A DNA stretch of 64,000 nt from Stentor roeselii (Eukaryota > Ciliophora > Heterotrichea > Heterotrichida > Stentoridae): positions 41,861 through 105,860 of the forward strand of contig RSEH01000171.1 of NCBI GenBank assembly GCA_006503475.1, given 5' to 3'. A model generated the notes under the pieces. That model ran no database searches and was not told the DNA's origin. It saw nothing but the letters and a program-made list of their open reading frames with translations. Positions 43,132 through 53,435 of the stretch are shown piece by piece (position 1 is the first letter of the stretch; each line of letters opens with the position of its first letter). Made by a program: the position numbers and the translations under genes.

Positions 43132-44529
43132 ATGAACATCTCATCCCACGATTTCATTTCTCAGAACTCAGGTCAATTGCGGGACAACTACGAGGTAAAA
43201 GAACTTCTAGGCGAAGGTGCTTACGGCTCAGTGCGAAAGGTGACTTTTCGTCCAACAAGAGAAGACAGAGCCGTCAAAATCATATCAAAAAAAACCATAA
43301 AAACCTCAGAAGACCGAAGAACCATAGAAAAAGAAGTTGAAATACTTGCAAGTCTCGACCACCCAAACATCTTAAAGCTTCATGAAACGTTTGAGGACAA
43401 GTTCAGCTTCTTCATTATTACTGAGCTTTGCTCAGGTGGAGAGCTTTTTGATAGAATTACCGCTTGTCGAGTTTTCTCGGAAGCCGTTGCTGCAGATTTC
43501 GCGAAACAAATCTTATCTTGTCTTCTTTACTGTCATGACCGTCACATCGCGCATCGTGACTTGAAACCTGAAAACTTTTTAATGACGAGTTCTTGCAATT
43601 CAGCGAGTTTGAAATTAATTGACTTTGGAGCTGCCGAGCACTGCCCGGCAGGAACTTTAATGCAGAAGAAAATAGGGACTTCTTATTACATAGCGCCAGA
43701 AGTGATTGACAAGCAGTACAATGAAAAGTGTGATATTTGGTCAGCAGGAGTGATTTTATTTGTTATGCTTTCAGGATCTCCTCCTTTTGACGGTGCGAAC
43801 GACGTGGAGATCTTGAACAATGTGAAGAAAGGAAAGTACTTTTTTAATGGAAAGGACTGGGATGGAATCAGCAGTGAGGCTAAAGATTTGGTAAGGAAAA
43901 TGATGGATGTGAACCCTGCGAGTCGAATTTCAGCCCGGGAGGCTTTATTACATCCTTGGTTTGGACAAGCGATGCGCCATCCTCTTGATCCAGGCCAGGC
44001 TAGTAGAATTTTGGGGAATCTTCGAACGTTCCACTGGGAGAAAAAACTTCAAAAAGCTACTTTGTCGTTTATTGTCACACAGTTGACTACTAAAGAAGAA
44101 AGAGAAGAAATGCTTGAACTTTTCAAGTCACTTGATAAGGATAATAACGGAACTCTTAGCAGAGAAGAAATTGAGGAAGGGATGGCAGTCTTTGCTAGTG
44201 CTTCAGGACTTTCTGCTGAAATCGACCAGATCATGAGACAAGTGGACTTTGATGGCTCTGGGGAAATTGACTATACTGAGTTCATCACGGCCACTATGAA
44301 CCGCTCTAGGCTTTTATCACAGGAACGGCTTGAAATGGCTTTTAAGCTTTATGATATTGATGGAAGCGGAACTATCACGAAAGATGAACTGAAAGCGATT
44401 TTAGGAAAACATCACTCGTATGACGACTCCATCTGGACCAGCATGATTCAAGAAGTTGACAAAAATGGCGACGGCGTTATCGACATTCATGAGTTTTCAG
44501 AGATGATGCTTAGTTTGAACAATAACTAA
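43132..44529 (+). CDS. Calcium-dependent protein kinase (CDPK)
   Basis: 465 aa from the ATG at 43132 (MNISSHDFISQNSG). Kinase domain about 20-285: LLGEGAYGSVRK, AVKII, AHRDLKPENFLM, LIDFGAAEH, APEV. The autoinhibitory junction follows (FHWEKKLQKATLSFIVTQL), then four intact EF-hands: DKDNNGTLSREE, DFDGSGEIDYTE, DIDGSGTITKDE and DKNGDGVIDIHE. This is the standard CDPK order of plants and alveolates, a Ca2+-activated Ser/Thr kinase. The frame is open up to an ATG at 43012, which would add 40 residues of AT-driven sequence (rich in F/N/I/K) lying within 15 bp of the divergent gene. I prefer 43132. The stop is 7 bp from the convergent SPAG17 stop. Confidence 0.93.
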   Translation: MNISSHDFISQNSGQLRDNYEVKELLGEGAYGSVRKVTFRPTREDRAVKIISKKTIKTSEDRRTIEKEVEILASLDHPNILKLHETFEDKFSFFIITELCSGGELFDRITACRVFSEAVAADFAKQILSCLLYCHDRHIAHRDLKPENFLMTSSCNSASLKLIDFGAAEHCPAGTLMQKKIGTSYYIAPEVIDKQYNEKCDIWSAGVILFVMLSGSPPFDGANDVEILNNVKKGKYFFNGKDWDGISSEAKDLVRKMMDVNPASRISAREALLHPWFGQAMRHPLDPGQASRILGNLRTFHWEKKLQKATLSFIVTQLTTKEEREEMLELFKSLDKDNNGTLSREEIEEGMAVFASASGLSAEIDQIMRQVDFDGSGEIDYTEFITATMNRSRLLSQERLEMAFKLYDIDGSGTITKDELKAILGKHHSYDDSIWTSMIQEVDKNGDGVIDIHEFSEMMLSLNNN

Positions 44530-44536
44530 GATTAAC

Positions 44537-47500
44537 TCAATTCACCACTCTCGGCAGTTTCGGTAAATTTCCATCTGAAGAGGTGCTTTCTCCCCATCTC
44601 ACTGTTGACTGTTGACTTGTTTTCGCTTTGACTGAAGGTTTCAAGATATTCCTTCCATGCAGCCTAATAGCTTCTTCATTGATTTTCTCATAATCCTCAT
44701 GTGGAACCGCATTGGCAAAAACCGGTATTTTATAAATCTCAGTTTTTGTAGCGATTTCAAATTCACTTTCAAGTTTTTCCCCTTGTTTCAAGCAGATCTC
44801 AACAGCGAGTTTAACAAACATGCCAGGTGCAATAGGAGCCGGTTTAAACAAAACTTTGACTTCTTTCCTCAAAGGCTGCCTGACGACGTACCTGAGCAGT
44901 TGATTGTCTTCGTTTTTCAGCAAAACCTGCATTTCGTAGATTTCATTGATTTTGACGACTCCGAAGCGAAGCGAGGCAGGAATGACCTGCAGACTTCTCT
45001 TTAAAGGGTCAGTGGTGTATGCAGAAATCATCATATTCTGAGTTTCAATCATTTCCTTGTAAGACTGTTTTTTCATCAAGGCCTTGTACAAAACATTGTG
45101 AGTCCCTTCGCGTCGCATGTCCTGCACGGTAGGCGCTTTGATATGCGCTCGTTTTGACTGAGAAATCGTGCGCAGTCGACGGTCAGTCGCACTTTCAGTC
45201 AAGATAAACTTCGCATTAGGAGCTGCATTTGGAGAAGAGCTTCTTAAAACCTGGACTGTTACTTTTTCAGTCCTTGGATTTCCATAAACGTTGAAGTTCT
45301 TGCTTTTTATCAGGCTGTACTCTTCAGCTGAGTCTTTTTCTGCCTGTTCTCGCAACTTCTGAAGTCTTTCAACTTCTGCGAAAACGCTGGGCTTTGTTAC
45401 TGGTTTGAGAATCACGGGCTTTGCTTGGTACTTGTCCTTTGAATGTAGTTCAGGTTCTAGTGACACGAAAGGATTTTCACCGGTTTTAGGTTTTGACTGA
45501 GGTTTTGGAGAAAAATTACTTTTTTTGCTTTCGAATATTTTTTGGTCCTCGGCGAAGATTTCGTCGTTTTCTTGGTCTTTTAGAGGAGGGACTTCAGTTG
45601 AGACCACTCGGGCTAAAGGCGGGTTTTCTTGAAGGTAATCGTGGCCTTCTTTTGAGTGGAAGTAGTTGACGAAGGACTTGGACTGATAAGCGACTTCTGG
45701 TATCTCCTGAGTGACTTTTTCAACAGCCTTGCGAGGTTTATGCTCTTTGACGAAGACAGGTTTGGGTTTGATCATGGTCGCTTGCCTTTCTTTAAACATC
45801 CTTTCTTCAAGTCTTCTCCTTTCTTCATCTTCCTCAGCCTGGATCATGGAAAATACGCAGTCAAGCATTTTTTCTTTGTACTCTTCATAAGTCTCAACTT
45901 GTGTCAAGGCAGGGTCTTGTCGATACTCAATGATTTTTTTCTTTATCTCGAATTCAACTCGACGAGTTTCAGCTTCTCGCAGGTCTTCTACTCCAAACTC
46001 GTGTCTTGCTGTGACTTGAGTCGTTTTCCAGGCTTTGTACTTTTCCAGGTCTTCTAAAAACTGTGACTTTTTTTCCACGTCGATTTCTGGGTGCTGGATA
46101 AAACTGCGAAAAACGCTTATATTGGACTTCGGGGAAGACTTGTTCTCGTTTTGATGACTTTTTACTGTTGAGAAGGCTGCTGAGTAGTTGTAAGGCGACA
46201 ACACGCTTTCGAATTGCTTGCTTTCGTGAATCGGTTCGTAAAAACAGTGAAAGACTTTCTCTTGCTCTTGAAAAAGTCGAGGTTCAGATGAGAGAAGTCG
46301 TTTCAACCCTTCCATTTGGACCTGGTCCATGATTTCGAATCCTTCGTCGTTATTTTGAATTAAAAAAATTCTAGGAATGACTGAAGTTCGATTGATATTC
46401 ACAATGTTCGTCTCAAGTTTCCCTGAAAGATTGACAGTGAAAGTATTATTAAGTTGGTCCTGTACTTTAATAGAAGAATTGTATAAGTCAAACTGATAAA
46501 CTCCAGGAAGTCCTGATTCCAGTTCATTTTCCACATCAAAATTCTGACTTTGAAGATAATTCACAGTTTCACCAGTAAGAAAATAAGCGAAATTTGAATT
46601 GACTTTAATGATCCTCATATCATGTGCATAGAAAGTGATTTGTCCTGAAGCAAGACGTACAATTGACTGATCAGGTAAATAAGTTTCGATTTCAATTGAA
46701 CTTTGCATTAAGAGTACCTTGACAGGTGCATACCCTGGTGATTCAATAGAGATCAGGCCAGTTTCCGCACTGATTCGGGTGCCGTCGGCATGTTCAGTGA
46801 TCCAGGACCCGTCAGTGTTATAAATAACGACCACCCCGTCATCTCGAGTCATGGTCCTTACCAGGGTGTAAGGGTCAGTCACTTCCGCGCAGGGCATCGA
46901 CTCCAGTTCTTCAACAAGGCCTTCCTTGTTCTTCCTTCTCAAGCCCTTGTTATTCACACTGATCCACCCAGGGTCCTCATAAGAATACCTGCTCACATTT
47001 CCATTCGCAAATAAAACTTCAACGCCCCATTCAAAATAACGAATCACTGAACCTTTCCCTGTCACTACTCGATTCACCTCGTTATTCAACTTCGGCTCTT
47101 TCACTGAAAGCTCTTGAAGTACTTCTCCTTCAGAAAAACGAAGAACTAGCCCTTCAAGAGTAATGCTTAATTGACGTGGTTCGACTAATGCTGAAGAGCG
47201 GTCTGGAAATGAGAACCATGCTTCTTTTTCGCGCATTCCGAAGAAACTGCCGTGTTTTGAGATGTAGTTTAAGAACTTGCTGGTAAAGAGGTCTTCTCGA
47301 GAGTCCTCTGTGATTACTCGAGGACCTACTGTGAACTCCTTTATTGTTATGCAGCTGCTGTCAGAAGGAAAGGCTACAGTTTTTTTTTCCATCAGAGGAC
47401 CGACAAGGCCTTCGTCAATGTCGTAGAAGTCCAGGATGGGAATCTCGGCATTGAAGTACTTGAACCATTGATGAAAGTTCGGCCGGACCCTCCACTTGCC

Positions 47501-49390
47501 TTCCCAGGTGAAAGCCTTGATGCCTGCGGGAGGGACAATATAAGTCAGCACTAATATCAAGCTATCATCTCGGGGGTAGTAAATCGGGTGGACTTCAGGG
47601 TCAAATATCAAAGCCTCTGAAATCCTCTGCTTTAAAAGTTCACAAGAAAGTTTTTCCCAGTAGTTCCTGGCACTTAAATCAACAATTTCATTACTTTTCT
47701 CGCTAAGGTAATCTTCAACGTGCTTCAACATCAACAGCCGATCGAATTCTTTTAAAGAAAAACTGGAAAACGCGTAAGTCTCGCATCGATTCAAGTGTCG
47801 AGGGCCGAAACTCTTCTCAGGCAAGGCAGGCATCAAGTTCCTGCCGACTCCAGGAACGACTAACTGCGCCAAGACTTGTTTTTCCACATCAGCGACTTTG
47901 AGGCCTTCTGAAAAGCTGCAGTTTCGAGCGGTTCTTTCTGCAACGTTCGCGTGGTCTACTATCCCTGAACGGAACTCTAAAGACTTTGAGGGGAAATGGG
48001 CTGTTAGACGCTTTTTAAAGGCTCTGAAAAGCCCAGAAGGCGCGTTTAGAGCTTCTTGAATGTAAAAGTCGGAGTTTTGCAAGGACTGTAGAAGAACTGC
48101 TGAAAAGTACTCAGCGTTTGCGCAGATGTCGTCGTTTTGGAATAATAACTTGTGTAGCACTCGCAAGTCCCAGGCTTTTGCGCTGTCGTCTTGAGATGGA
48201 ATGTCGGACAATAGACGCTGAGGCTCTGGAGTCCCTTGTGGAGAACCTCTTTCAGTTCCTACTGCCAATGACTCCAGGTCTGCATGGGTTGAAGGGAAAA
48301 GAGGACGGAGCTGGACGATTTCTTTCCAGTTTGAGTATTTTATGAAAAGGACTGAAAAGTCTAGAATTTTTTGAACGAGTTCTAAGACGAATACCTTTTT
48401 AGGGTCTGGCGGGGTGTTATCAACGACTTCTGCCTTTTCTTCTACTTTGACCTCCTCTTCTTTTTTCTTATCTTCTTTGATAGTTTTTTTAGGGTCGACT
48501 TTTTTTTTTGCTTCTTCAATTTTTTTCCGTTCTTCTTCTTTTTTCTTCTCCTCTTCTTTTTTTTTCGCTTCTTCCAGTTTTTTCTGCTCTTCTCTTTTGC
48601 GCTCTTCAAGTTTTTTCAGCTCTTCTTTTCTCTTCTCATCTTCCTTTCTTCCCTTTTTCTTCCCCTTACCTTTTTTCTCTTCTTCTTCTTTAGTTTCAAC
48701 GACTTCCTGCGGTTTATTTAGTTGAAACTCAACAGGAAAAAGCATCAAATTCCTCAAAGGTGAGTTTTTCTGACTTTTATAAAGCGAGTTCTGAAGAAAT
48801 TTCCAAGAATCTGGAAAATCCGGAGGATTTTCCGCATCTTCAGGAAGTTCAGCCCTATACAAAAGTAGTTCACTAGGATGTGGGCGTACATAAACAAGAA
48901 GATTGACAGAATTATTATACCTTCCAAGTGCGTCAGCTTCTTCTTGAGTTTTAGGAAAGCCGGTTAATAGGTAAATGCGGTCAGGCTTGCTAGGATTATG
49001 AAGAACGATCGGATTTTCAGCTGGAACTTGGCCTTTCTCAATAGCTTCAGCCCGCTGTTTTTCAGCCAGTTCGTATTTTTGAATAGTTTCTTTTTTCGCT
49101 TTGCGGCCCTGAACATCAAGACTGAAGAGTTTTTCTTTTAATCCTCTTCCAAGAAGATCTGCAGGGACTGCGGAGTCCTGAGTTTCAGGAGTTATAAAAG
49201 TCTTCTCACGGCCGAAACTGATGATTTCTTCTCGCGTCAAGGCGAAAAACTGGCTGAAGGGAAAGTGCGATTTTAAGTCAGCGACATAAGGATGCCACTC
49301 GACTACCAGCAAAAAAGACGACCAGGGCGGGAGGGTGTTTAAGTCGATCTCTTCTTCTTGTTTTTTCTCATCTTTCCGCTTGGGTCTCAT
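44537..49390 (-). CDS. SPAG17: SPAG17/PF6 central-pair protein
   Basis: 1617 aa, intronless. Family marks: a long Lys/Glu low-complexity block (about 225-320, built of KKEEE units), beta-rich central repeats like the SPAG17 'FANGNVSRY...DGSWITEHADGTRI' region (about 790-900), charged helices (about 1090-1250), and a C-terminal ASH-like domain, LQVIPASLRFGVVKINEIYE, with PIAPGMFVKLAVEI (about 1480-1590). SPAG17 (Chlamydomonas PF6) forms the C1a projection of the axonemal central pair and is needed for motility. It is shorter than human SPAG17 (about 2220 aa). TGA is the stop, direct evidence that TGA is not a sense codon here. ATG at 49388-49390, 56 bp after the F-BAR gene stop. Confidence 0.9.
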   Translation of the reverse strand: MRPKRKDEKKQEEEIDLNTLPPWSSFLLVVEWHPYVADLKSHFPFSQFFALTREEIISFGREKTFITPETQDSAVPADLLGRGLKEKLFSLDVQGRKAKKETIQKYELAEKQRAEAIEKGQVPAENPIVLHNPSKPDRIYLLTGFPKTQEEADALGRYNNSVNLLVYVRPHPSELLLYRAELPEDAENPPDFPDSWKFLQNSLYKSQKNSPLRNLMLFPVEFQLNKPQEVVETKEEEEKKGKGKKKGRKEDEKRKEELKKLEERKREEQKKLEEAKKKEEEKKKEEERKKIEEAKKKVDPKKTIKEDKKKEEEVKVEEKAEVVDNTPPDPKKVFVLELVQKILDFSVLFIKYSNWKEIVQLRPLFPSTHADLESLAVGTERGSPQGTPEPQRLLSDIPSQDDSAKAWDLRVLHKLLFQNDDICANAEYFSAVLLQSLQNSDFYIQEALNAPSGLFRAFKKRLTAHFPSKSLEFRSGIVDHANVAERTARNCSFSEGLKVADVEKQVLAQLVVPGVGRNLMPALPEKSFGPRHLNRCETYAFSSFSLKEFDRLLMLKHVEDYLSEKSNEIVDLSARNYWEKLSCELLKQRISEALIFDPEVHPIYYPRDDSLILVLTYIVPPAGIKAFTWEGKWRVRPNFHQWFKYFNAEIPILDFYDIDEGLVGPLMEKKTVAFPSDSSCITIKEFTVGPRVITEDSREDLFTSKFLNYISKHGSFFGMREKEAWFSFPDRSSALVEPRQLSITLEGLVLRFSEGEVLQELSVKEPKLNNEVNRVVTGKGSVIRYFEWGVEVLFANGNVSRYSYEDPGWISVNNKGLRRKNKEGLVEELESMPCAEVTDPYTLVRTMTRDDGVVVIYNTDGSWITEHADGTRISAETGLISIESPGYAPVKVLLMQSSIEIETYLPDQSIVRLASGQITFYAHDMRIIKVNSNFAYFLTGETVNYLQSQNFDVENELESGLPGVYQFDLYNSSIKVQDQLNNTFTVNLSGKLETNIVNINRTSVIPRIFLIQNNDEGFEIMDQVQMEGLKRLLSSEPRLFQEQEKVFHCFYEPIHESKQFESVLSPYNYSAAFSTVKSHQNENKSSPKSNISVFRSFIQHPEIDVEKKSQFLEDLEKYKAWKTTQVTARHEFGVEDLREAETRRVEFEIKKKIIEYRQDPALTQVETYEEYKEKMLDCVFSMIQAEEDEERRRLEERMFKERQATMIKPKPVFVKEHKPRKAVEKVTQEIPEVAYQSKSFVNYFHSKEGHDYLQENPPLARVVSTEVPPLKDQENDEIFAEDQKIFESKKSNFSPKPQSKPKTGENPFVSLEPELHSKDKYQAKPVILKPVTKPSVFAEVERLQKLREQAEKDSAEEYSLIKSKNFNVYGNPRTEKVTVQVLRSSSPNAAPNAKFILTESATDRRLRTISQSKRAHIKAPTVQDMRREGTHNVLYKALMKKQSYKEMIETQNMMISAYTTDPLKRSLQVIPASLRFGVVKINEIYEMQVLLKNEDNQLLRYVVRQPLRKEVKVLFKPAPIAPGMFVKLAVEICLKQGEKLESEFEIATKTEIYKIPVFANAVPHEDYEKINEEAIRLHGRNILKPSVKAKTSQQSTVRWGESTSSDGNLPKLPRVVN

Positions 49391-49446
49391 ATTTATTAGA
49401 CTAGCTCTGCGGTTATCGAGTTTAGGGATATCAGGTTAGATTAGTT

Positions 49447-51129
49447 TCAACTAGTTTTGTCCTTTGTGAGCAGTTCTGATAAGGTCTTCGCTCCTCTTCT
49501 CACTTGCGTTGTTGAGTTCTCCAAGTCCTGCAACCAAGAAGGGATGCCTCTTTGGACTTCTCGACTTTGAACTTCTTTTTCCTTTTTCCCATTGACTGAA
49601 GTGAGAAGGACTTCAAGATCAGTCATGGGCAGGTCGTACTTAGCGACGAATTTCTGCATGTTATCAACGATAATGGCAGAAGCGAGCTGAAAGCTCGTCA
49701 TAATCTCGACGATACCTCCTAATTGGCAAAAAACAATATTTCTGATGATTTTTTTTCTATCTTCTTCTTTCGAAGTGTAAGAAAAAACATTGTGTGAAAA
49801 GATTTCATCGTTAATGTAAAGCTCGATGACTCGTTCCCAGACTTCAGCCCTGGTCCAAAGCGAGTGATTGCAGATTAGTTTATGCATCAAGTGCTTCTGC
49901 CCTGCAGCGAGTTTGTAAAAAGTTGAGGAAAATTGAAGAGTTGTCTTAGTTGTCTGATAATCAGCAGTTCTTTCACACTAAATACTTTTTACTTCATTTA
50001 AAACTGAAAGCATGAGTTCTCCTAAATGAATGTAGCCCTTGTCACTTAGAAGTGGGTCAGTTTTTTTTAAACTCATTGACCAGACCCAAGCTCTTCTTCC
50101 GAGTGAGTCTTTGATAAGTGAGTTGAATTGGATGAAGTCTTCTGAAATGAGTTCATGTCCTTGAGTGGCTTTAAGTGTGATGATGTCGATTTCAGTTTTA
50201 TACATTTCTTCAATTGACCCTTGAAATACGATTTCTGACCATTTCGCTTCTTGCACGGGTAGTGGAATTGGAATAGAAAGGCCGTTCGGGTTAATTGCCT
50301 TGAACGATGGGTGGCTTCCTCTGTACGGCTCGAACTCAGGCTTGGTCCAAGGAAGTGTCTGAGGACAGAAGTCGATTAAATCAGCTTCCACGTGAATTTC
50401 TTCCATGTTCTTCGCGAGGCCGTCGATTTCATACTGCATGCTCCTGATGTAAGAAGCCTCATAAACCACGTACTTCCGCAGCTGGTCCTTTATTCCCATC
50501 AGACGGTTCAACTCGACCCTTTCATAAGATGCGAGGATCGGCAGGACCAGCGGCTGATAGTTCGACATGAAGTCTTCCCAGCTGTTGATGTGGTCCTCGT
50601 ATTGTTTCAAGTCGATGTCTAACTGGTTTTTGTGCTTTTGTAACTTCTGAAGATACTTCTCTCGCTGGGCTTGGGATTGAGGCTGTTCTAAGAAATTCGT
50701 GATTTTTTCACATTCTGAACATGATTTGAAAAATTTGTCTTTTAAACGTGAAAGCTTTTCTAAGTAATGGTCTTTTAACTTCTGTACTTTTGAAGATTCG
50801 CTGAATAGAGACTTGCTTGATTCTTGGATTGAAGATGAGACTTGTTGAAGAGGTTTTATTAGGTCTTGTTGAAGGTTGTCGATGAATACTCGAAGCTCTT
50901 TTGAGTTCTTTAGAAGGTCTTGCTTTAGTGATTGGCAGGCCTCGAATGTGGAACCTCGTAGAAGAAGGAATTGGAAATTTGAGAGGGTTTCAAGGTTTTT
51001 CGCGTAGGTTTCTTGTGTGTTGCAGAGCTGCTTGAAGAATTGAAGAAGTTCTTCTACTGCTTTTTTACCTAAAAGACTGTGTTGGTTCGCTAGGGTGAAG
51101 TTGTCAAAAAGTTTATCAGAAAATTTCAT
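49447..51129 (-). CDS. F-BAR protein with SBF2/KIAA0513-like C-terminal domain, one intron
   Basis: 555 aa when spliced: exons 51129-49993 and 49977-49447. Exon 1 alone looks like a complete gene ending in TAG, and exon 2 like a separate gene without a proper start. But the TAG is the last codon of GTAAAAAGTATTTAG, and removing it reads MLSVLNE-CERTADYQTTKTTLQF in one frame. N-terminal F-BAR: FCH element LANQHSLLGKKAVEELLQFFKQ and long helices (1-260), expected to bind and bend membrane. A Pro-rich linker follows (NGLSIPIPLPVQ). The C-terminal about 230 residues (VWSMSLKK to RKKIIRNIVFCQLGGIVEIM) resemble the SBF2/KIAA0513 domain. Ends with TGA. It may act in endocytosis or contractile-vacuole traffic, by inference. 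Confidence 0.85.
49978..49992 (-). other. 15-nt spliceosomal intron (F-BAR gene)
   Basis: GTAAAAAGTATTTAG on the minus strand, phase 0, with an in-frame TAG at its end. Splicing joins two frames that otherwise look like separate genes. A at position 10. Confidence 0.85.
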
Positions 51130-51378
51130 GTTTATTGAGATACTGGAATATTGTGAAAATTTTTAGAGGATGTTGAGATGTGGTGGGATGTTAAGCTTTC
51201 ACTCTAAACTCACAGAAATTTCAAAACATGGCCGAAATTCGAAAAGCTAGAGAAGCCAAATCTAAAACACTAAAGCTAAATTTCCATTAAAAAATAATAT
51301 CAAGGTTTTAAATTCTTTATTTCCTTCCTCAATCATTAAAATAATTTAAAGCTTCTACCCTGAATTATAATCCATAAA

Positions 51379-51996
51379 ATGAACATGGAGTTTGGGTATA
51401 TTGATGACGAGGACAGTGGAATTATCGACCATCCTCCAGTTCAAATCGAAAAATCCTTCAACGAGAAGAAAGGTTTTTTCAGAAAAACAAAAAAAAAATC
51501 AGATAAAATCCAAGCGTCTTCCAGCAAACAAGTGTCGAGAAGGACATCAATTGACATAAATCGCCCTTCAGATGAAAGCCTTCCAAGCACAACCCCTCAA
51601 AGCATGATAATCTTCAATGAAGAAAAGCACATCGAGCGAAAAGGAACAGGTTCCAAGTTCGAACAACCCGAATCTAAAAATAATGCAAAAGGAGACGAAA
51701 TCAAAAAAAGTGCAGAAATCAACTCATCAAGTGAAGACCATTCTAATCCTGAATGTCCTTCATCAAAACATTCACGAAAGGCTTCTGATAAGCAGACAAT
51801 AGTTTCAAGTGAAATAGATTTACCCGATGATAAAATTCGAAATACTTTTTCTACCAACTCTGACTTAAGACCCGCATTTGAAGAAAACTCGAAACTTTCC
51901 AATTCTTTGGTGATGATGCGTCAAAAGGAAATAAAGAAAATGAAGTCCAAGGAATACAAGTCCTCTAAAGCGTGCGTGAAATGCTTAATATTTTAA
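51379..51996 (+). CDS. Disordered protein with CaaX prenylation tail
   Basis: 205 aa; no family recognised. Highly polar, Ser/Lys/Glu-rich and without any predicted fold, with many SP/TP-like and basic sites (RRTSIDINRPS). The C-terminus is KSSKACVKCLIF. The last four residues CLIF fit a CaaX box (X=Phe favours geranylgeranyl), and the Cys three residues earlier plus the lysines resemble the palmitoylated, basic hypervariable tails of small GTPases. It is therefore likely a membrane-tethered, phosphorylated linker or adaptor with no GTPase domain. It is convergent with the AGC kinase, 13 bp between stops. Confidence 0.65.
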   Translation: MNMEFGYIDDEDSGIIDHPPVQIEKSFNEKKGFFRKTKKKSDKIQASSSKQVSRRTSIDINRPSDESLPSTTPQSMIIFNEEKHIERKGTGSKFEQPESKNNAKGDEIKKSAEINSSSEDHSNPECPSSKHSRKASDKQTIVSSEIDLPDDKIRNTFSTNSDLRPAFEENSKLSNSLVMMRQKEIKKMKSKEYKSSKACVKCLIF

Positions 51997-52009
51997 TAAG
52001 TTAAAAGTA

Positions 52010-53236
52010 TTAAAGTAAGGTTAAGGACTTCCGATTGTGATATACGCGACTTTCATTCAGTCTATTGTCAAAGCTGTAACCAATGAACAATCCTTGCGAA
52101 CTGGTCAAATCAATTGAAAAGTCGAGTTCATCTTTAAATTCACTGCAGGCTTTTGGGTCGAAAGACTCCCTTAACTTAGGTTTAAACGGAGGCAAAGCTG
52201 ATTGAGTTTCAATCGCTTCCCAGTTCGTGTCTTTCAGCCAAGAATGCTTTGAGATCTCTTCAAATCCTCCTGACCCCAGCCTGTAACAAGCCTTTCGAGT
52301 CATGAGCCTGTTCACAAAATCTGAAAGTTCCTTCGAAACATTCGCAAAACCTTCAATTAATTTAACCTGCTTGCAAATCATACTTTCTCTAATCTCCCTT
52401 CTTTCCTTTCCAGCATAAGGCCTTTTTCCCGTCACAAGTTCAAAAAGAACAGTGCCAAGTGCATAAAAATCAACAGAAAACGAGTGATTTTGCCTGAAAA
52501 TGACTTCAGGAGCCATATATCCCGGAGTTCCAGAAGTGTCTTTCTTGTTATCAGGTCTGAAATTTCTAGAAATCCCGAAGTCAGTTATATATAAAAACCC
52601 AGCCTCGTCAAATACTAAGTTTTCAGGTTTTACATCTCGATGAATGACGCCTTTTGAATGAATGTACTTCAAGCCGAGGAGGATACAACAAGTAAAAAAC
52701 TTGAGTTGTTCTTCTGTGAACTTCTTTGATTTTGCCATTTGGTACCTCAAGTCGCCGCCTTTCTTGAAGTCCAGGACCAGGTAAAGATGTTCTCGGTCTT
52801 GGAAGGCGTAGTGCATGTTGACTATGAAAGGACTTCTAAGGGTTTCTAAGATGATTCTTTCGTTCATCACTGAATTCACTGATCTTTTACTGATTATTCG
52901 AAGCTTGTGCATTTCTTTCAGAGCGAAGAAGGTTTTAGTTCGCTTTAACTCGACTTTCCATACTTTTCCGTATCCTCCTCGACCTACTGCGAAGTGGAAG
53001 TGAAATGCGCTTCGATTTATGAGACCTCGGAATAACTGGTCTGAGTTCAGCTGGTTTATTATCAGACTTGAATGTCTTGGCGACTGCTGAGAAAAGATCA
53101 GACGATGCTTTGCAGACTTTTTAATGGATGAGAGGAATTCTGGTTGTAGCAGTTTATATTCAATAAGTACAGAGGATAGTATAAAAGTTGAATTAATGGC
53201 AGAGAGATTAAAGTAATGCTTAGTTAATGTAAGAGG
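52010..53236 (-). CDS. AGC kinase (STK32/YANK-like), start not found
   Basis: The frame is open from 53236 down to the stop at 52010, about 408 codons, with a TAA just above (53237-53239). The kinase begins well above the only in-frame Met (52912): GRGGYGKVW (glycine loop) and FALKEM (ATP lysine) lie at about 52920-52975, so a start at 52912 would delete the N-lobe. Then come HRDVKPENLVF, TDFGISR and APEV, a GGDLRY hinge as in STK32/YANK, and LGSGGFEEI near the end. The 85 codons before the glycine loop are coding-like (SPRHSSLIINQLNSDQLF). No ATG occurs in frame there, and no 15-nt intron leading to one was found, so the 5' end given is a limit, not a start. Confidence 0.75.
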   Translation of the reverse strand, partial: PLTLTKHYFNLSAINSTFILSSVLIEYKLLQPEFLSSIKKSAKHRLIFSQQSPRHSSLIINQLNSDQLFRGLINRSAFHFHFAVGRGGYGKVWKVELKRTKTFFALKEMHKLRIISKRSVNSVMNERIILETLRSPFIVNMHYAFQDREHLYLVLDFKKGGDLRYQMAKSKKFTEEQLKFFTCCILLGLKYIHSKGVIHRDVKPENLVFDEAGFLYITDFGISRNFRPDNKKDTSGTPGYMAPEVIFRQNHSFSVDFYALGTVLFELVTGKRPYAGKERREIRESMICKQVKLIEGFANVSKELSDFVNRLMTRKACYRLGSGGFEEISKHSWLKDTNWEAIETQSALPPFKPKLRESFDPKACSEFKDELDFSIDLTSSQGLFIGYSFDNRLNESRVYHNRKSLTLL

Positions 53237-53435
53237 TTATTGTCTTGATAGAAACTTAAACTAACTAAAATAAAAGTTTCTATAAATAAAAATTTATTTC
53301 TATCATAAAGTAATAACAATCTTTAAAGCTCTTATAATTCAAAAATAATTCCAAATCATTTTCCACAATTTTCATTGACTCTCATTCCAAATTCATCTTC
53401 ACCTTGATAAACCTTCAAAGTTTTCTACGATAAAA

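Noticed and set aside
48414-48725. Plus-strand Ser/Phe-rich frame opposite SPAG17
   Set aside because: Shadow of the Lys/Glu-rich low-complexity block on the minus strand.
53251-53280. Inverted repeat GAAACTT ... AAGTTTC near the AGC kinase 5' end
   Set aside because: 7-bp AT-rich arms with a 16-nt loop; within chance. No link to the missing start could be shown.
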